Positions 8,860 through 18,522 of a stretch of 64,000 bases of DNA are shown in pieces. The notes beneath the pieces were generated by a model. The model ran no database searches. It was not told the origin of the DNA and saw only the letters and a list, made by a program, of their open reading frames with translations. The stretch covers positions 5,084,001 through 5,148,000 of the forward strand of contig NZ_CP042912.1 in the NCBI RefSeq assembly GCF_008087665.1, written 5' to 3'. A program made the translations under genes and the position numbers. Source of the stretch: Mariniblastus fucicola. GTDB lineage: Bacteria > Planctomycetota > Planctomycetia > Pirellulales > Pirellulaceae. Within the stretch, counting starts at the first letter, position 1. Each line of letters opens with the position of its first letter.

Positions 8860-9876
8860 ATGTTTCGATCTGGTTTGGTGCTTTTCGCAATCACGCTGTT
8901 TGCCGTGACCACACGTTGCGAGTCAGTGGCTCAGGAGACGAACCCGAAAAATTCGAAAGCGAATGAAACCGTCGCTGCTGACTCTGCGGAAGATCAAATC
9001 GATTTCCAGGCAAGCCTGAAGAATCATGTCGAGCATCTCGCGACAACAATTGGCGAAAGAAATCTGCAACACCATGAAGCGCTTTGCGAGGCCGCTGACT
9101 ATGTCGAGGCTCAGCTCAAGAGTTTTAAGCTGACGCCGACAATTCAAACGTTCAAAGTTCGCGGGCTTGATTGTCACAACATCGCTGTGGAAATCAAAGG
9201 TTCGAAGAATCCGGACCAGATCGTGATTGTTGGTGCTCACTACGATAGTGCACGCGGTACTCCTGGAGCCAACGACAATGGCAGCGGCACCGCAGCGTTG
9301 CTGGTGCTGGCAGAACACTTCAGCAACTCAACGCCTGCGTTCCAACCGGATCGCACGCTACGTTTTGTTGCATTTACCAATGAGGAGCCACCGTACTTTC
9401 AGACTCGTGACGAAATGGGGTCATGGGTTTATGCAGAAAGCTGCCGGTTGGAAGATCAGAACATCGTGGCCGTGATCAGTCTGGAAACGATGGGCTTTTA
9501 CACCGAAGAAGCCAACAGCCAAAAATATCCACCGCCTTTGGATCGACTGTACCCGTCTACTGGAAATTTTATTGGTGTGGTCGGTAACATCGGTTCGGGT
9601 AAGTTGATGCGAAAGTTTCTCAAGTCCTTCAAAGCCAACAGCGATGTGCCAGCAGAGGGCGCGTCCTTGCCCGGCACAATGCCAGGCGTGGGCTGGTCAG
9701 ACCATTGGTCTTTTTGGCAAGAAGGTTATGAAGGGCTCATGATCACCGACACCGCTCCATTTCGTTATCCGCACTACCACCGCAAGACTGATTCGCTCGA
9801 CAAAATTAACTTTCCAGTGTTTGCGAAAGTGGTCGAAGGCCTGGTGAGACCAATTGAAGAATTGGTGACGCAGTAA
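8860..9876 (+). CDS. Secreted M28-family zinc aminopeptidase
   Basis: The 338-residue product starts at ATG 8860, preceded by AAGGAGAC at a good distance (8846-8853), which decides against the upstream ATG at 8797. A signal peptide (about 1-25) leads to an M28 peptidase domain. Visible metal and catalytic residues are GAHYDSA (His, then Asp two residues on), GANDNGSG (bridging Asp), NEEPPYF (general base Glu plus Glu ligand) and the late His in PHYHRKTDSLDKI. M28 enzymes release N-terminal amino acids using two zinc ions. It acts outside the cytoplasm. It sits upstream of the sulfatase on the same strand, separated by about 150 bases. Confidence 0.88.
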   Translation: MFRSGLVLFAITLFAVTTRCESVAQETNPKNSKANETVAADSAEDQIDFQASLKNHVEHLATTIGERNLQHHEALCEAADYVEAQLKSFKLTPTIQTFKVRGLDCHNIAVEIKGSKNPDQIVIVGAHYDSARGTPGANDNGSGTAALLVLAEHFSNSTPAFQPDRTLRFVAFTNEEPPYFQTRDEMGSWVYAESCRLEDQNIVAVISLETMGFYTEEANSQKYPPPLDRLYPSTGNFIGVVGNIGSGKLMRKFLKSFKANSDVPAEGASLPGTMPGVGWSDHWSFWQEGYEGLMITDTAPFRYPHYHRKTDSLDKINFPVFAKVVEGLVRPIEELVTQ

Positions 9877-10030
9877 ACGATTGGGCCGAACTGAACAGCC
9901 GATGCGGTGACAAATCGCAGCGAGGTTTCATGCATCCTCGTCCGCGGATTGCTGTTGGGCTTATACTGTAATTGTCGTGCCTGCCGCGAAGTGCCGTCGT
10001 TGCCCTTCAGAATCCTGATTGTGAAAGCCC

Positions 10031-11617
10031 ATGCGAAATCTCTTTCAAACTCTGTCGTTGCCTTTTATCCTGTGTGCATTTTCCGGATTGCTTTCGGTGA
10101 GCAACAGTCAAGCGTGCTGCTTCGACAACGAGGCTGGCAAATCCCAAAAGCATCCCAACATTGTCATGATCCTTGCGGACGACCTGGGATATGGCGATGT
10201 CGGCTGCTACAACTCTGAATCAAGAATACCGACCCCGAACCTTGATCGACTGGCGACACAGGGCATGCGTTTCGTTGACGCACACAGCCCTTGCACGGTT
10301 TGCACGCCAACCCGGTACAGTTTGATGACCGGCCAAATGGCGTTCCGGGTTCCCAACGGCGGACGCGTTTTTTCGGGCGCCGGCGGCCCTTCGTTGATCG
10401 CGCCGAACCGATTGACTCTTCCTCAAATGCTAAAGTCCGAGGGCTATACGACGGCCTGTTTCGGCAAGTGGCATATCGGGCTGACTTTCTTCGACAACGA
10501 AGGTCAGGCGATTCATAATGGCGGCTTCGACGGCGTCAAACGGATCGACTTCTCCCGAGACATTGCCGGAGGCCCAATCGACTGCGGGTTCGATCACTTC
10601 TTTGGGACAGCCTGTTGTCCCACAACGGACTGGCTCTACGCCTACATCGACGGAAAACGCATTCCGAATCCGCCAACCGGAAAGCTGGACAAGTCGAAAC
10701 TGCCAAAGCATCCTTACGCCAACGACAATCGTCCTGGATTGCGAGCGGAGGACTTTGATCTGGAAGAGGTCGACATGAAGTTTCTGGAGAAGAGCCAGTC
10801 ATTTCTGAAAGATCACGTTCGCGATCAACCGGACTCGCCGTTTTTTCTTTTTCACAGCACGCAAGCTGTGCACTTGCCATCGTTTCCCGGCAATAAGTTC
10901 AAAGGCAAAACCAATTCTGGTCCACACGGTGACTTCATTTTTGAACTCGACCATGTCGTCGGCGAACTGATGCAGACTCTGGAAGATCTGGAAATCGCCG
11001 ATGAGACTCTCGTCATTTTCACCAGTGACAATGGACCAGAAGTTCCGACCATCTTTCACATGCGAAAGGACCACCAACACGATGGTGCCAAACCATGGCG
11101 AGGCGTCAAACGCGACAACTGGGAAGGCGGTCACCGTGTTCCGCTGATCGTCCGCTGGCCTGGCAAGGTTGCTTCCGGGTCGACCTGCTCGCAAATCACT
11201 TCGTTGACCGACGTGATGGCAACGGTCGCCGAAATCGTAGAATTCGATTTGCCATCCGATGCAGCGGAGGACAGCTTTAGCATGCTGCCAGCATTGACGG
11301 AACAGGAACAGTCTCCGATTCGCCCTTACCTTTTACAGCAGGGGTTCGGGGGCAAGAAGTATCTGGCAATCCGACGCGGCAAGTGGAAGTACCTGGCGCA
11401 CAAAGGTTCCGGTGGGAACAATTACAGCACGCATGCGATGCTTAAACAGTATCAGCTCGCCGACACGGCTCCCGATGCCAGAGGCCAGCTGTTCGATCTG
11501 GAAACGGACCCCGGCGAGACTCATAACCTTGCATCGCAACACCCGGCGATTGCTTCCGAGCTGGAAAATCTGCTGCGTGAGTCAGTTGCCAACGGAAGAA
11601 GCGTGACGCGCGATTAA
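10031..11617 (+). CDS. Secreted formylglycine-dependent sulfatase
   Basis: The 528-residue protein has a signal peptide (about 1-29) and the alkaline-phosphatase-superfamily sulfatase fold. The N-terminal metal site ILADDLGYGDVG contains Asp50-Asp51. The maturation motif C91-T-P-T-R95 is the classical CxPxR in which Cys becomes formylglycine. TSDNGPE supplies the second metal site (Asp-Asn), and GKWHIG is the substrate-side Lys/His signature. The length is typical of S1-family arylsulfatases, which desulfate sulfated polysaccharides, a common trait of marine planctomycetes. The exact substrate is unknown. The start is ATG 10031. Confidence 0.93.
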   Translation: MRNLFQTLSLPFILCAFSGLLSVSNSQACCFDNEAGKSQKHPNIVMILADDLGYGDVGCYNSESRIPTPNLDRLATQGMRFVDAHSPCTVCTPTRYSLMTGQMAFRVPNGGRVFSGAGGPSLIAPNRLTLPQMLKSEGYTTACFGKWHIGLTFFDNEGQAIHNGGFDGVKRIDFSRDIAGGPIDCGFDHFFGTACCPTTDWLYAYIDGKRIPNPPTGKLDKSKLPKHPYANDNRPGLRAEDFDLEEVDMKFLEKSQSFLKDHVRDQPDSPFFLFHSTQAVHLPSFPGNKFKGKTNSGPHGDFIFELDHVVGELMQTLEDLEIADETLVIFTSDNGPEVPTIFHMRKDHQHDGAKPWRGVKRDNWEGGHRVPLIVRWPGKVASGSTCSQITSLTDVMATVAEIVEFDLPSDAAEDSFSMLPALTEQEQSPIRPYLLQQGFGGKKYLAIRRGKWKYLAHKGSGGNNYSTHAMLKQYQLADTAPDARGQLFDLETDPGETHNLASQHPAIASELENLLRESVANGRSVTRD

Positions 11618-11702
11618 ACAGCACCTCAACCCGCCACCGCGGTATTTGCGAAAGCATCAACTGCAAGATTCCTCCGATCAGCCGATCAAGACGTGAGTCG
11701 CA

Positions 11703-12620
11703 TTAACGCCCGACCAGTCGCGCCAGATACTCTTTCGTGACCGCCGCCGATACGACAAGGTTGTACTCGCTGGGAACGACGATATTGGGACTCGGCGCGT
11801 AAGGTTGGCTGTAAAATCCGGCAGCGATTGGCATCACGTCCAACCCCTGAGACTTGGCCAATCGATGGGCTCGTGGCAGGTGCCAGGCAGAAGTCAACAA
11901 ACCGATTCGCTGGCCCGGATTTGCGTCAGACCACTTCTTGAGATTTTGCATCTCTTCCGAAGTGTTGATTCCGTTAAGTTTCAAGATCGCCTGCGGCGCG
12001 ACTCCCAGCTCTTCAAGCAGCAATGTGGCTTCTTCGTACGGATGCAGATCTTTTTCCGTTGAACGAAACGATTGCAGTCCCGTGCACATCAGCTGTTTGG
12101 CTTTGCCCGCGTGCCACAATCGAGCCGCCTGCACGATGCGGTCTCCCGACTCAGAAACCTGTGGATTGCCAGACAGCCGCGTGGTTGATCCACCGCCGAG
12201 TACAACGACGACATCGAAAGGATCGACATCGGTCAAATCCTGTTCGAAGTACGCTTGTTCGACCGTTCCAGCGTACCAACTGGTGAAGAAGCTGTTTCCG
12301 GCGACCGTCAGCAGCAGCCAACAAAGAAAGCACATCATGGCTGGCCAGGCATTACGATTGATCAGACAAAAGTAGATCGTGACCAACAGCAGGAGCCAGA
12401 GGATCCCGACTGGCATCGCCAACGCTGTGAGCAATTTTTCCAGCATCGTCATCCCGGCGACGGCACCGACGATGGCGCAGAAAACCGCTCCGACAAACAG
12501 CAACAACAGAAAATGCGGCAAGTAACGGAACTTCGTCGACCCACCACCACGCTCAATGTCGCGCGTGTAGTATTCGTCGTACTCGTCTTCCCAGTTTTTG
12601 CTTTTGCGCCAAAAGAACAT
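11703..12620 (-). CDS. YdcF/ElyC/SanA-family (DUF218) membrane protein
   Basis: The 305-residue protein has three membrane helices in the N-terminal part (about 32-57, 63-87, 93-113) and a DUF218 domain after about residue 130, starting DVVVVLGGGSTTR and including the GLQ and SAWHLPRA blocks of the YdcF/ElyC/SanA group. E. coli members act in envelope integrity and lipid-carrier metabolism; the biochemical activity is not settled. It lies 97 bases downstream of the multiheme cytochrome operon on the same strand, so it could be a distal member or independent. Convergent with the sulfatase. Confidence 0.8.
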   Translation of the reverse strand: MFFWRKSKNWEDEYDEYYTRDIERGGGSTKFRYLPHFLLLLFVGAVFCAIVGAVAGMTMLEKLLTALAMPVGILWLLLLVTIYFCLINRNAWPAMMCFLCWLLLTVAGNSFFTSWYAGTVEQAYFEQDLTDVDPFDVVVVLGGGSTTRLSGNPQVSESGDRIVQAARLWHAGKAKQLMCTGLQSFRSTEKDLHPYEEATLLLEELGVAPQAILKLNGINTSEEMQNLKKWSDANPGQRIGLLTSAWHLPRAHRLAKSQGLDVMPIAAGFYSQPYAPSPNIVVPSEYNLVVSAAVTKEYLARLVGR

Positions 12621-12717
12621 GCGGCATCGATATGGTTGGTGGATTGCGAACGCTCATGATACCAAAACCGAACTTAAACCCAATCGCGTGGTCAGCGAAT
12701 CGGCTTGGCCCGATCCG

Positions 12718-14883
12718 TCACCGTGTTTTGTGCCCGCCGACATGGTAGTCATGACAGGTTGTGCAGCTGTTGTCAGTCAACCCTTTCTGATGACAGCTGG
12801 AACAGGTCGACTTCAGGATCGGATGAAAGTTACTTTCGTAATCGGTTCGATCGAGGCTGGCGAAGGAATCGCCGTTGGAAACCGATGCATCCATTTTGTG
12901 GCAATGCGAACAATCCTGCAAAGCTGGTTGAACGAGGTGCGGACGGTGTGAGAACGAAGTGAATTGGCCTAACGCTCCGTTGCGACGATTCGCATTCCAG
13001 TTCATCACCAGAGACCGATCTTCGTTTCGTTTGAGCGTGTGGCAGTAGCGACAGTTGCCAATCGCTCCGGTCCCAGTGAGGGAACGATAGAGTTCGGACG
13101 TGGCCGCACTGGAATCCGCATCGGGTGTGGCCAACATCATCTCAAACCAATGCTTGAGAAATTCGTCCTGATGCCCCGCCGGACGGTAGTAAATTCGCAG
13201 CGACCGATCATCCCGAATCCAACCGGTACGCAGTCCGCTGCCGGTTTCCGGTTTGAGCGCCGAGACCGGTTCTTCGCCGATCGAACGGGGCATTGCTGGC
13301 GAAACGTTTGCCTGTTGAGTCGAAGTTGAGAACGGCGGAGTCACGTTTGGCTCAGTCGCAGTTCGCTGAGGCGACGTTTGTGATTGAAGTTTCGCAGCTT
13401 CAGTGCCTGCCGAATTTTCATCCAGCCCAGCCAATGGGTTCCGCGCCAATTGCTCTTGCGCAGGAACTTTTGCGAGGAAGTCACGCGGGTTGATCAGACT
13501 GGAAACATCGGCGGCTGACGATTCTCCAAACCTTGTTTTGATTTCCGCGTTGAGCCGAGGGAACCAGCGTCTTGCTGCGGCCGCAAACGAATGGCCTTCC
13601 ATTCCGCGAAACATGCCTCGGACCTCTTCCGCATCCAGATCGCGACCGAGCACCGTCTCGATTCTCCGCTCGACCGCAGGAACACCTTTGCGGCTGAGTT
13701 CGTGCAGCAATCGTTTGACCGACCAGGCTAATGTAACCGCTTCTTGCACATCGCGATCGTCGCCAGGATCCAAATCTGCGAACTCAAATGATGCTGGCCG
13801 CGAGTTCAGAATCGGACCGGCTCGCGGATCGGCCATCAGCAGCAACCGCATCGCGGGAGGAAGCGGACCGTCGAAATCTCCCGTCGCTGCCAACGGCCAC
13901 GAGCCGACTTTCAGATTTCGTTTTTCGATGGCTTTCATGTCCAGCATCGGCAATGACAAAACAGCAAACCCGCCGACTCCACTATCAACGATTTTCTTCT
14001 CATGACAGGACGCACACGCCTGTTCGAACGGAGCTTGAACTTTGGCATTCTGCCAGGCATCATCGAGGTGACAGCGACTGCAATCGAACACCGCGTTGCT
14101 TCCGGGAAAGTGCCTGGATGCGTGCGTTGAGTGATCGAAGGCGATATTTTGTCGTGACGCCTTGGGCCAACTGGTGAACTCCGGGTGGTCGCTTTCGAAA
14201 CTGTGATAATTCGACTGATGGCAGCTTTGACATTGAGCATCGGTCATCGCCTGAAGATCCTGAGCCCCTTTGTGCTCCCGATGACAGGCGTTGCAAGCGA
14301 TCTCGTTGTTCGCAGTCACCGGGGGAATCGTCAAGTTTGACACAAAGGATGCGTTTTGAAACTGAGCGGTCGTTTTCGCCAACTGTTGTGGTGCGACGTT
14401 GTGCGGGTTGAGCGCGAAGTCTTCGTTGAGCGAGGCCTTGTGGCATTCGAGACAAAGCTTTGACTGAGTCTGCTTGTTCGAAGCTCCCGAAAACGCATGC
14501 GCCACCCAACCGAATGCGGATCCGGTCGTTCCCGAATGACATGCCGCACACCGATCAGCTCCATGTCCGGCCAACAGTTGCGCGTGGCTTGAGTGCAGCG
14601 GTCCTGGAGCCAAAAACTCGTTGCTGTACGGTGACGAAAGCACGATCATCAAGGCTCCGATCGTGAACGCGATCACGCACAGAGACAGCACCTTGCGTCG
14701 CTGGCGTAGCGACGGCCGAGTCAACGTCGGCTCTTCTTCGCTGAGGTCCCGATTCCCATCGTCGCGAGTCGGCCATGGCTTGACGATCCCTGCAGGAATC
14801 TCAACCGTTGGATCGTGCGGGCGATGATAGAAGGTGTCAGAAAAGTCCTGCAGCCGCAAATCGTCTTCGGAATTCACACTCAT
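12718..14883 (-). CDS. Membrane-anchored decaheme cytochrome c
   Basis: The 721-residue protein has an N-terminal cytoplasmic segment of about 65 residues, one membrane helix (LSLCVIAFTIGALMIVLSS) and a large extracytoplasmic part with ten CxxCH heme-binding motifs: six between helix and midpoint (RCAACH, LCLECH, ACNACH, QCQSCH, DCSRCH, ACASCH) and four near the C-terminus (NCRYCH, DCSHCH, TCSSCH, SCTTCH). A Pro/Ser/Thr-rich linker separates the two heme blocks. The start at 14883 gives an ATGA overlap with the upstream b-type gene, indicating translational coupling. Role: multi-step electron transfer across the periplasm as the terminal component of the operon; its electron acceptor cannot be read from sequence. 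Confidence 0.88.
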   Translation of the reverse strand: MSVNSEDDLRLQDFSDTFYHRPHDPTVEIPAGIVKPWPTRDDGNRDLSEEEPTLTRPSLRQRRKVLSLCVIAFTIGALMIVLSSPYSNEFLAPGPLHSSHAQLLAGHGADRCAACHSGTTGSAFGWVAHAFSGASNKQTQSKLCLECHKASLNEDFALNPHNVAPQQLAKTTAQFQNASFVSNLTIPPVTANNEIACNACHREHKGAQDLQAMTDAQCQSCHQSNYHSFESDHPEFTSWPKASRQNIAFDHSTHASRHFPGSNAVFDCSRCHLDDAWQNAKVQAPFEQACASCHEKKIVDSGVGGFAVLSLPMLDMKAIEKRNLKVGSWPLAATGDFDGPLPPAMRLLLMADPRAGPILNSRPASFEFADLDPGDDRDVQEAVTLAWSVKRLLHELSRKGVPAVERRIETVLGRDLDAEEVRGMFRGMEGHSFAAAARRWFPRLNAEIKTRFGESSAADVSSLINPRDFLAKVPAQEQLARNPLAGLDENSAGTEAAKLQSQTSPQRTATEPNVTPPFSTSTQQANVSPAMPRSIGEEPVSALKPETGSGLRTGWIRDDRSLRIYYRPAGHQDEFLKHWFEMMLATPDADSSAATSELYRSLTGTGAIGNCRYCHTLKRNEDRSLVMNWNANRRNGALGQFTSFSHRPHLVQPALQDCSHCHKMDASVSNGDSFASLDRTDYESNFHPILKSTCSSCHQKGLTDNSCTTCHDYHVGGHKTR

Positions 14884-15719
14884 GCGAGACCTCCACCGTA
14901 GGCGTGAGCCAACAGTCCATGCACGACGGAAAAGATCAACAGGCTCCACGTGATTGCGATGTGCACGAACAGCCACAGCTTGAGCCGACCCTGCATCGCG
15001 GTGTGATAGTCGAGGTCATCTTTCTTTCGAACCATGATTGCCAATTCGCGACTGACTCGCCGATCCTCTTGAGCCAGGAATCGATCAAGCTCTTCGATCT
15101 CAGCAATCAAATGTCGGCGTTTCCGACCTGTTGGGATCAGCATGTAGCCCAACCCACGACGGCATTCGAAAAACTTCGACAGCCGATTGACGTAGAAATT
15201 TGCCAGAACTGGTGTGCTTTCGCAGGACTCCATGACGATCGTTTGGGCGCGCCGCGCGAGGTGCCGTTTGAACGCCGGAATCCGCTCGAAGATCACTTCT
15301 TCTCCAACTGAAGTCAGCTTTCGCGGAATCGATCGCGTGGCCCAGATGCCGTAGATGCCGCTGAAAAACACGACCAGATACAACAGTGCCAGAATCGATT
15401 CAAGCATTCCGTCGGGAACTCGAAACGCAATGTGCATTGCAAAAACGGCAAACGATCCCAAACCGACATAGATGTGCATTTGCATCCAAAATGACGCACT
15501 ACCGATGCCGGCAATCATCGGCAGTCGTTTTCGCATCCCAAACGCAGCCAGCAAAAACAGGCTGCCGATCAACACGTACCCGGTCAGGAAACTACTGTGC
15601 AGTAGCGAACGGTCCATCCACATCACGATCGCAGCCAGCATCGCGATTGAGGCGACGGTCAAAGTAACGTTTCGCAACCGTCGCCGCGAAAGTCGATTCA
15701 TTTGTGAGAGGAACTTCAT
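14880..15719 (-). CDS. Cytochrome b-like membrane protein with two H-x13-H pairs
   Basis: The 279-residue protein has five hydrophobic segments (about 17-36, 43-62, 73-99, 104-128 and 245-272). Four histidines fall in two pairs spaced 14 residues apart: H82/H96 in the third helix and H253/H267 in the last. This is the arrangement expected for bis-His ligation of two b-type hemes stacked across the membrane, as in ferric-reductase/cytochrome b561-like proteins. A 115-residue charged loop lies between helices four and five. It starts one base after the cNMP/Fe-S gene and overlaps the decaheme gene by four bases, so it likely links Fe-S electron donors to periplasmic hemes. No closer family name can be given. 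Confidence 0.75.
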   Translation of the reverse strand: MKFLSQMNRLSRRRLRNVTLTVASIAMLAAIVMWMDRSLLHSSFLTGYVLIGSLFLLAAFGMRKRLPMIAGIGSASFWMQMHIYVGLGSFAVFAMHIAFRVPDGMLESILALLYLVVFFSGIYGIWATRSIPRKLTSVGEEVIFERIPAFKRHLARRAQTIVMESCESTPVLANFYVNRLSKFFECRRGLGYMLIPTGRKRRHLIAEIEELDRFLAQEDRRVSRELAIMVRKKDDLDYHTAMQGRLKLWLFVHIAITWSLLIFSVVHGLLAHAYGGGLA

Positions 15720-15720
15720 G

Positions 15721-17451
15721 CTATTTCTCAGTCCACTCCATCACGTCGTCTGGCGAACTGATATCGATGCGAACCAACGCGTCGTGCGGGCAGGCGCGTT
15801 GGCAGGCAGGCCCAAACGGTTGCTCCAAACACAAATCACACTTGGTTGCTTTGATCACCGGTAGCGAGGTCTCAGAATCGCGAATCGGATTCCCGCGGTT
15901 GTCGTTGACCTGGACCATTTGAATGTTGTGATAGGGACAGTTGTTCGCACAGGTTGAACATCCGATGCACGTTGTATCGTTGATTGCAACGTTACCCGTT
16001 TCGCGATCCCGACCGATGGCTCCGGTCGGACAGCCGATCATGCAAACCGGATCAAGGCAGTGCATGCAGGCGTTGGCGATCATCCAGTGATCGTGCACCG
16101 GACCGTGTCGGACAAAACGGGGATTGTTATCGTGCGTCGAGGCACAGGCCCGGACGCAGTCATCGCAGCGTGTACATCGATCAAGGTCGATCATCATGGC
16201 CTGCGTGCCGTTGATAAACCGGTTTTCTACCAGGAACTCCATCAGCCCCGGTTCCATCGATTTGGCGCGTGGCGTCAGTCGTCGATTCCTTGCTTTCCCG
16301 TCACCAGCGAGGTCAGGCAGCGGTGCCGGAAACGAAGACTCGCGTAGTTGCGGCAGGACAAGTTCCTCAAGCACCGTGACCGGGATCTTTAAAACGTCGA
16401 CAAAGCCCAGCGAACGCAGACTCAGCATCCACGGCCGCTGCTGACCGGTGGCCCAGTTGTGCACGACCTCACGAAAGCCAAACGTGTCTCCTTTGCCCAG
16501 ATACGCGATCGTCTGATGGCCTTCTCCATGCTTTCGGCTCAAGCGAGCGAAGCCGTTGCGAATCAAAACCAGGCCATCAACATAGTCGCCCTGCTCGGCG
16601 ATCAGCGGCTCGTTGAGAATCCGCTGCGAGATGTCTTTCTTGAGAGTGGATTTGAACTTGTGCGACCACTGATAGTTTCCAAAGGTCTGAAAAATCGTGC
16701 GATCGGCGAGTTTGCGAATGACGTCGTCAGGCAAATCGCGAAAAATTTCAGTTTCTCGGAGATGAGCTTGCAGGCTGTTTTCGCGGTATCGTTTTTCAAT
16801 ATGTTGCCCCATGGCTTCATTTCGAAGCATCAACTCGCGGAAGCCCTGCCAACGAATTTCCAGCACGACCATCTTTGAATTCGCGACGACGGTAGCTGAC
16901 CGCGCGGATCGAGTCAGCGCCGAGATCTCGCCAAAGATTTCTCCTTCGCCAAGCGTAATCGAGTGCTCGGGAGGAATCACGCGAGGAATGTCGTGCAGGA
17001 AAACATGCGTTCCGCTGGAGTGATCTCGCAAGCCCGTTCCAGTATCCTGATTGGGCGTTTTGGTTTTCGAGTAGTCGCGAGCTTCCGTCTGATTGGAGTT
17101 TCGCCACAACTGTGCGATCGCTCGCCCCCAGCCTTTTCGTTCCTTGTTGCCACGGCCAAGAACTTCTGGCGGTAAGCTTCGAGTGGAAACAAGTGCTTCT
17201 CCGGACACGATCAGAAACGCACTTCCGCCGTAGTCACCTTCGCGAACAATGATGTCGCCCTTTTCCAACTGCTGCAGTCGCGAATCGTTTTTCAGAATCC
17301 CTGACAGCGGCATCGATTCCGAAAAACTCTCCGGATTCATTGCCGTGAACGGCGCAACCTTCAACAGCCCATCGACGGCTCGCGCGTCCATGTCAGGATC
17401 CAAAGGCTCACTCCAGCGAGCCGGAAATTTGATCCGTGTTGAATTTTCCAT
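15721..17451 (-). CDS. Double cyclic-nucleotide-binding domain fused to four-cluster ferredoxin
   Basis: The 576-residue protein (start at ATG 17451 chosen for an upstream AGGAA; ATG 17481 is possible) has two cNMP-binding-like domains. The first includes GEIFGEISALTRSARSATV, a recognisable phosphate-binding cassette, and is interrupted by an insertion; the second lies at about 230-380. The C-terminal 150 residues hold four Cys clusters of the DmsB/HybA type: CTRCDDCVRAC, CMHCLDPVCMIGCP, CIGCSTCANNCP and CDLCLEQPFGPACQRACP, so four [4Fe-4S] clusters are expected. It has no signal peptide, suggesting a cytoplasmic electron carrier docked to the adjacent b-type protein. Fusion of ligand-sensing and electron-transfer modules suggests gated electron flow, which is inference. 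Confidence 0.87.
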   Translation of the reverse strand: MENSTRIKFPARWSEPLDPDMDARAVDGLLKVAPFTAMNPESFSESMPLSGILKNDSRLQQLEKGDIIVREGDYGGSAFLIVSGEALVSTRSLPPEVLGRGNKERKGWGRAIAQLWRNSNQTEARDYSKTKTPNQDTGTGLRDHSSGTHVFLHDIPRVIPPEHSITLGEGEIFGEISALTRSARSATVVANSKMVVLEIRWQGFRELMLRNEAMGQHIEKRYRENSLQAHLRETEIFRDLPDDVIRKLADRTIFQTFGNYQWSHKFKSTLKKDISQRILNEPLIAEQGDYVDGLVLIRNGFARLSRKHGEGHQTIAYLGKGDTFGFREVVHNWATGQQRPWMLSLRSLGFVDVLKIPVTVLEELVLPQLRESSFPAPLPDLAGDGKARNRRLTPRAKSMEPGLMEFLVENRFINGTQAMMIDLDRCTRCDDCVRACASTHDNNPRFVRHGPVHDHWMIANACMHCLDPVCMIGCPTGAIGRDRETGNVAINDTTCIGCSTCANNCPYHNIQMVQVNDNRGNPIRDSETSLPVIKATKCDLCLEQPFGPACQRACPHDALVRIDISSPDDVMEWTEK

Positions 17452-17499
17452 CTGTGGTTCCTGTCTTCCCGCAGCATCCATGCATTGGGTGAAGGGCGT

Positions 17500-18519
17500 T
17501 TATTTGTATTGGCTGGGCGAGGGCAACAGAGCGTCGACAAACGCCATTTCGCTACCATCATTTTTGACCGCGAACTCGCGACCGGCCTGTTGGATTTCGT
17601 CTGCGACTTCGTTGAGTTGTTCGTAATTGTTGGTGTTCAGTTTGGCTTTGGCAAATGCCTCAAGCACACGTTGTACCTGTTCGTTGTTGAATGCTTTCTG
17701 CAACTCAAACAGCTTCACCGCCGAAGCGGCAGCTCGCTGGGCCACGTTGACGCCGTAAGTCCCGTTTTCGGTCGCGATCGCGGTGGCTCGGGTGCTGAAC
17801 TCAAGATCAGCGATGAGCCCCACGACATGCATCATCCGCAGTCGATCCTGAGACGCCTGCTCGTTAACGGCTCCGTTGCTACGTAGAAAATTGTGCCGAA
17901 TCTGTCCCTGCGAATAGCGCACCAGATCGAACTCGGCAGTTCCCGCAGTGTGACCGCCGATGTTGACAAGGTCTTCGTTGGGGACCATGTGGCAGCTGTA
18001 ACAGTTCATTGCAATGGAATACAGATCACGCGTATTGTTCATGCCGAATTTGGCACTTTGTTTAAGCCGCTTCTTCCGATGCGACTCTGACTCGGATTCT
18101 TTCGTTGCCGTTGGACCGCCGTAGTCATTGTGCAGCGCCAGCCAGTCGCGGGAAGCGCCGTGGCACGACTCACAGGAGATTCCGGATACAGCTTTGTTGC
18201 GGCCATCGATCTCCTGGAGCGTGAAGTGGCAATCGATGCAGACGTTACTGCGTTTGACCGAACTGAGCCCCATCTTCGAACAGATTTCGCGAGCTTTCGG
18301 GTTGCGTGAGAGTTCTTCGAAGGTTTTGAAGTGAGGCGTTTGCCGCCAAACCCGAATTTCGCTTCCATGACAATTGGCACAGGACTCAAACGTCATCACC
18401 TTGGACGGATCGCAAACCAGACCCTGAGCAGCCGCCTGTAAACCGATGTGAGAGACAAGGCACGTGATGAACACGACGGCAGCGGAAACTTTGAGCATGG
18501 ACGCTTTTATTCGGAACAT
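17500..18519 (-). CDS. Secreted tetraheme cytochrome c (c554-like)
   Basis: The 339-residue product has a signal peptide (about 1-32) and four CxxCH motifs: SCANCH (ending H51), VCIDCH (H98), SCESCH (H120) and NCYSCH (H177). The block CANCHGSEIRVWRQTPHFKT resembles the cytochrome c554/c-prime multiheme family. The C-terminal half is helical without hemes. A strong GGAGGT about 8 bases before the ATG lies inside the end of the upstream reductase gene, whose stop is three bases away, so translation is coupled. It probably acts as a periplasmic electron carrier of the operon. Confidence 0.88.
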   Translation of the reverse strand: MFRIKASMLKVSAAVVFITCLVSHIGLQAAAQGLVCDPSKVMTFESCANCHGSEIRVWRQTPHFKTFEELSRNPKAREICSKMGLSSVKRSNVCIDCHFTLQEIDGRNKAVSGISCESCHGASRDWLALHNDYGGPTATKESESESHRKKRLKQSAKFGMNNTRDLYSIAMNCYSCHMVPNEDLVNIGGHTAGTAEFDLVRYSQGQIRHNFLRSNGAVNEQASQDRLRMMHVVGLIADLEFSTRATAIATENGTYGVNVAQRAAASAVKLFELQKAFNNEQVQRVLEAFAKAKLNTNNYEQLNEVADEIQQAGREFAVKNDGSEMAFVDALLPSPSQYK

Positions 18520-18522
18520 CGA

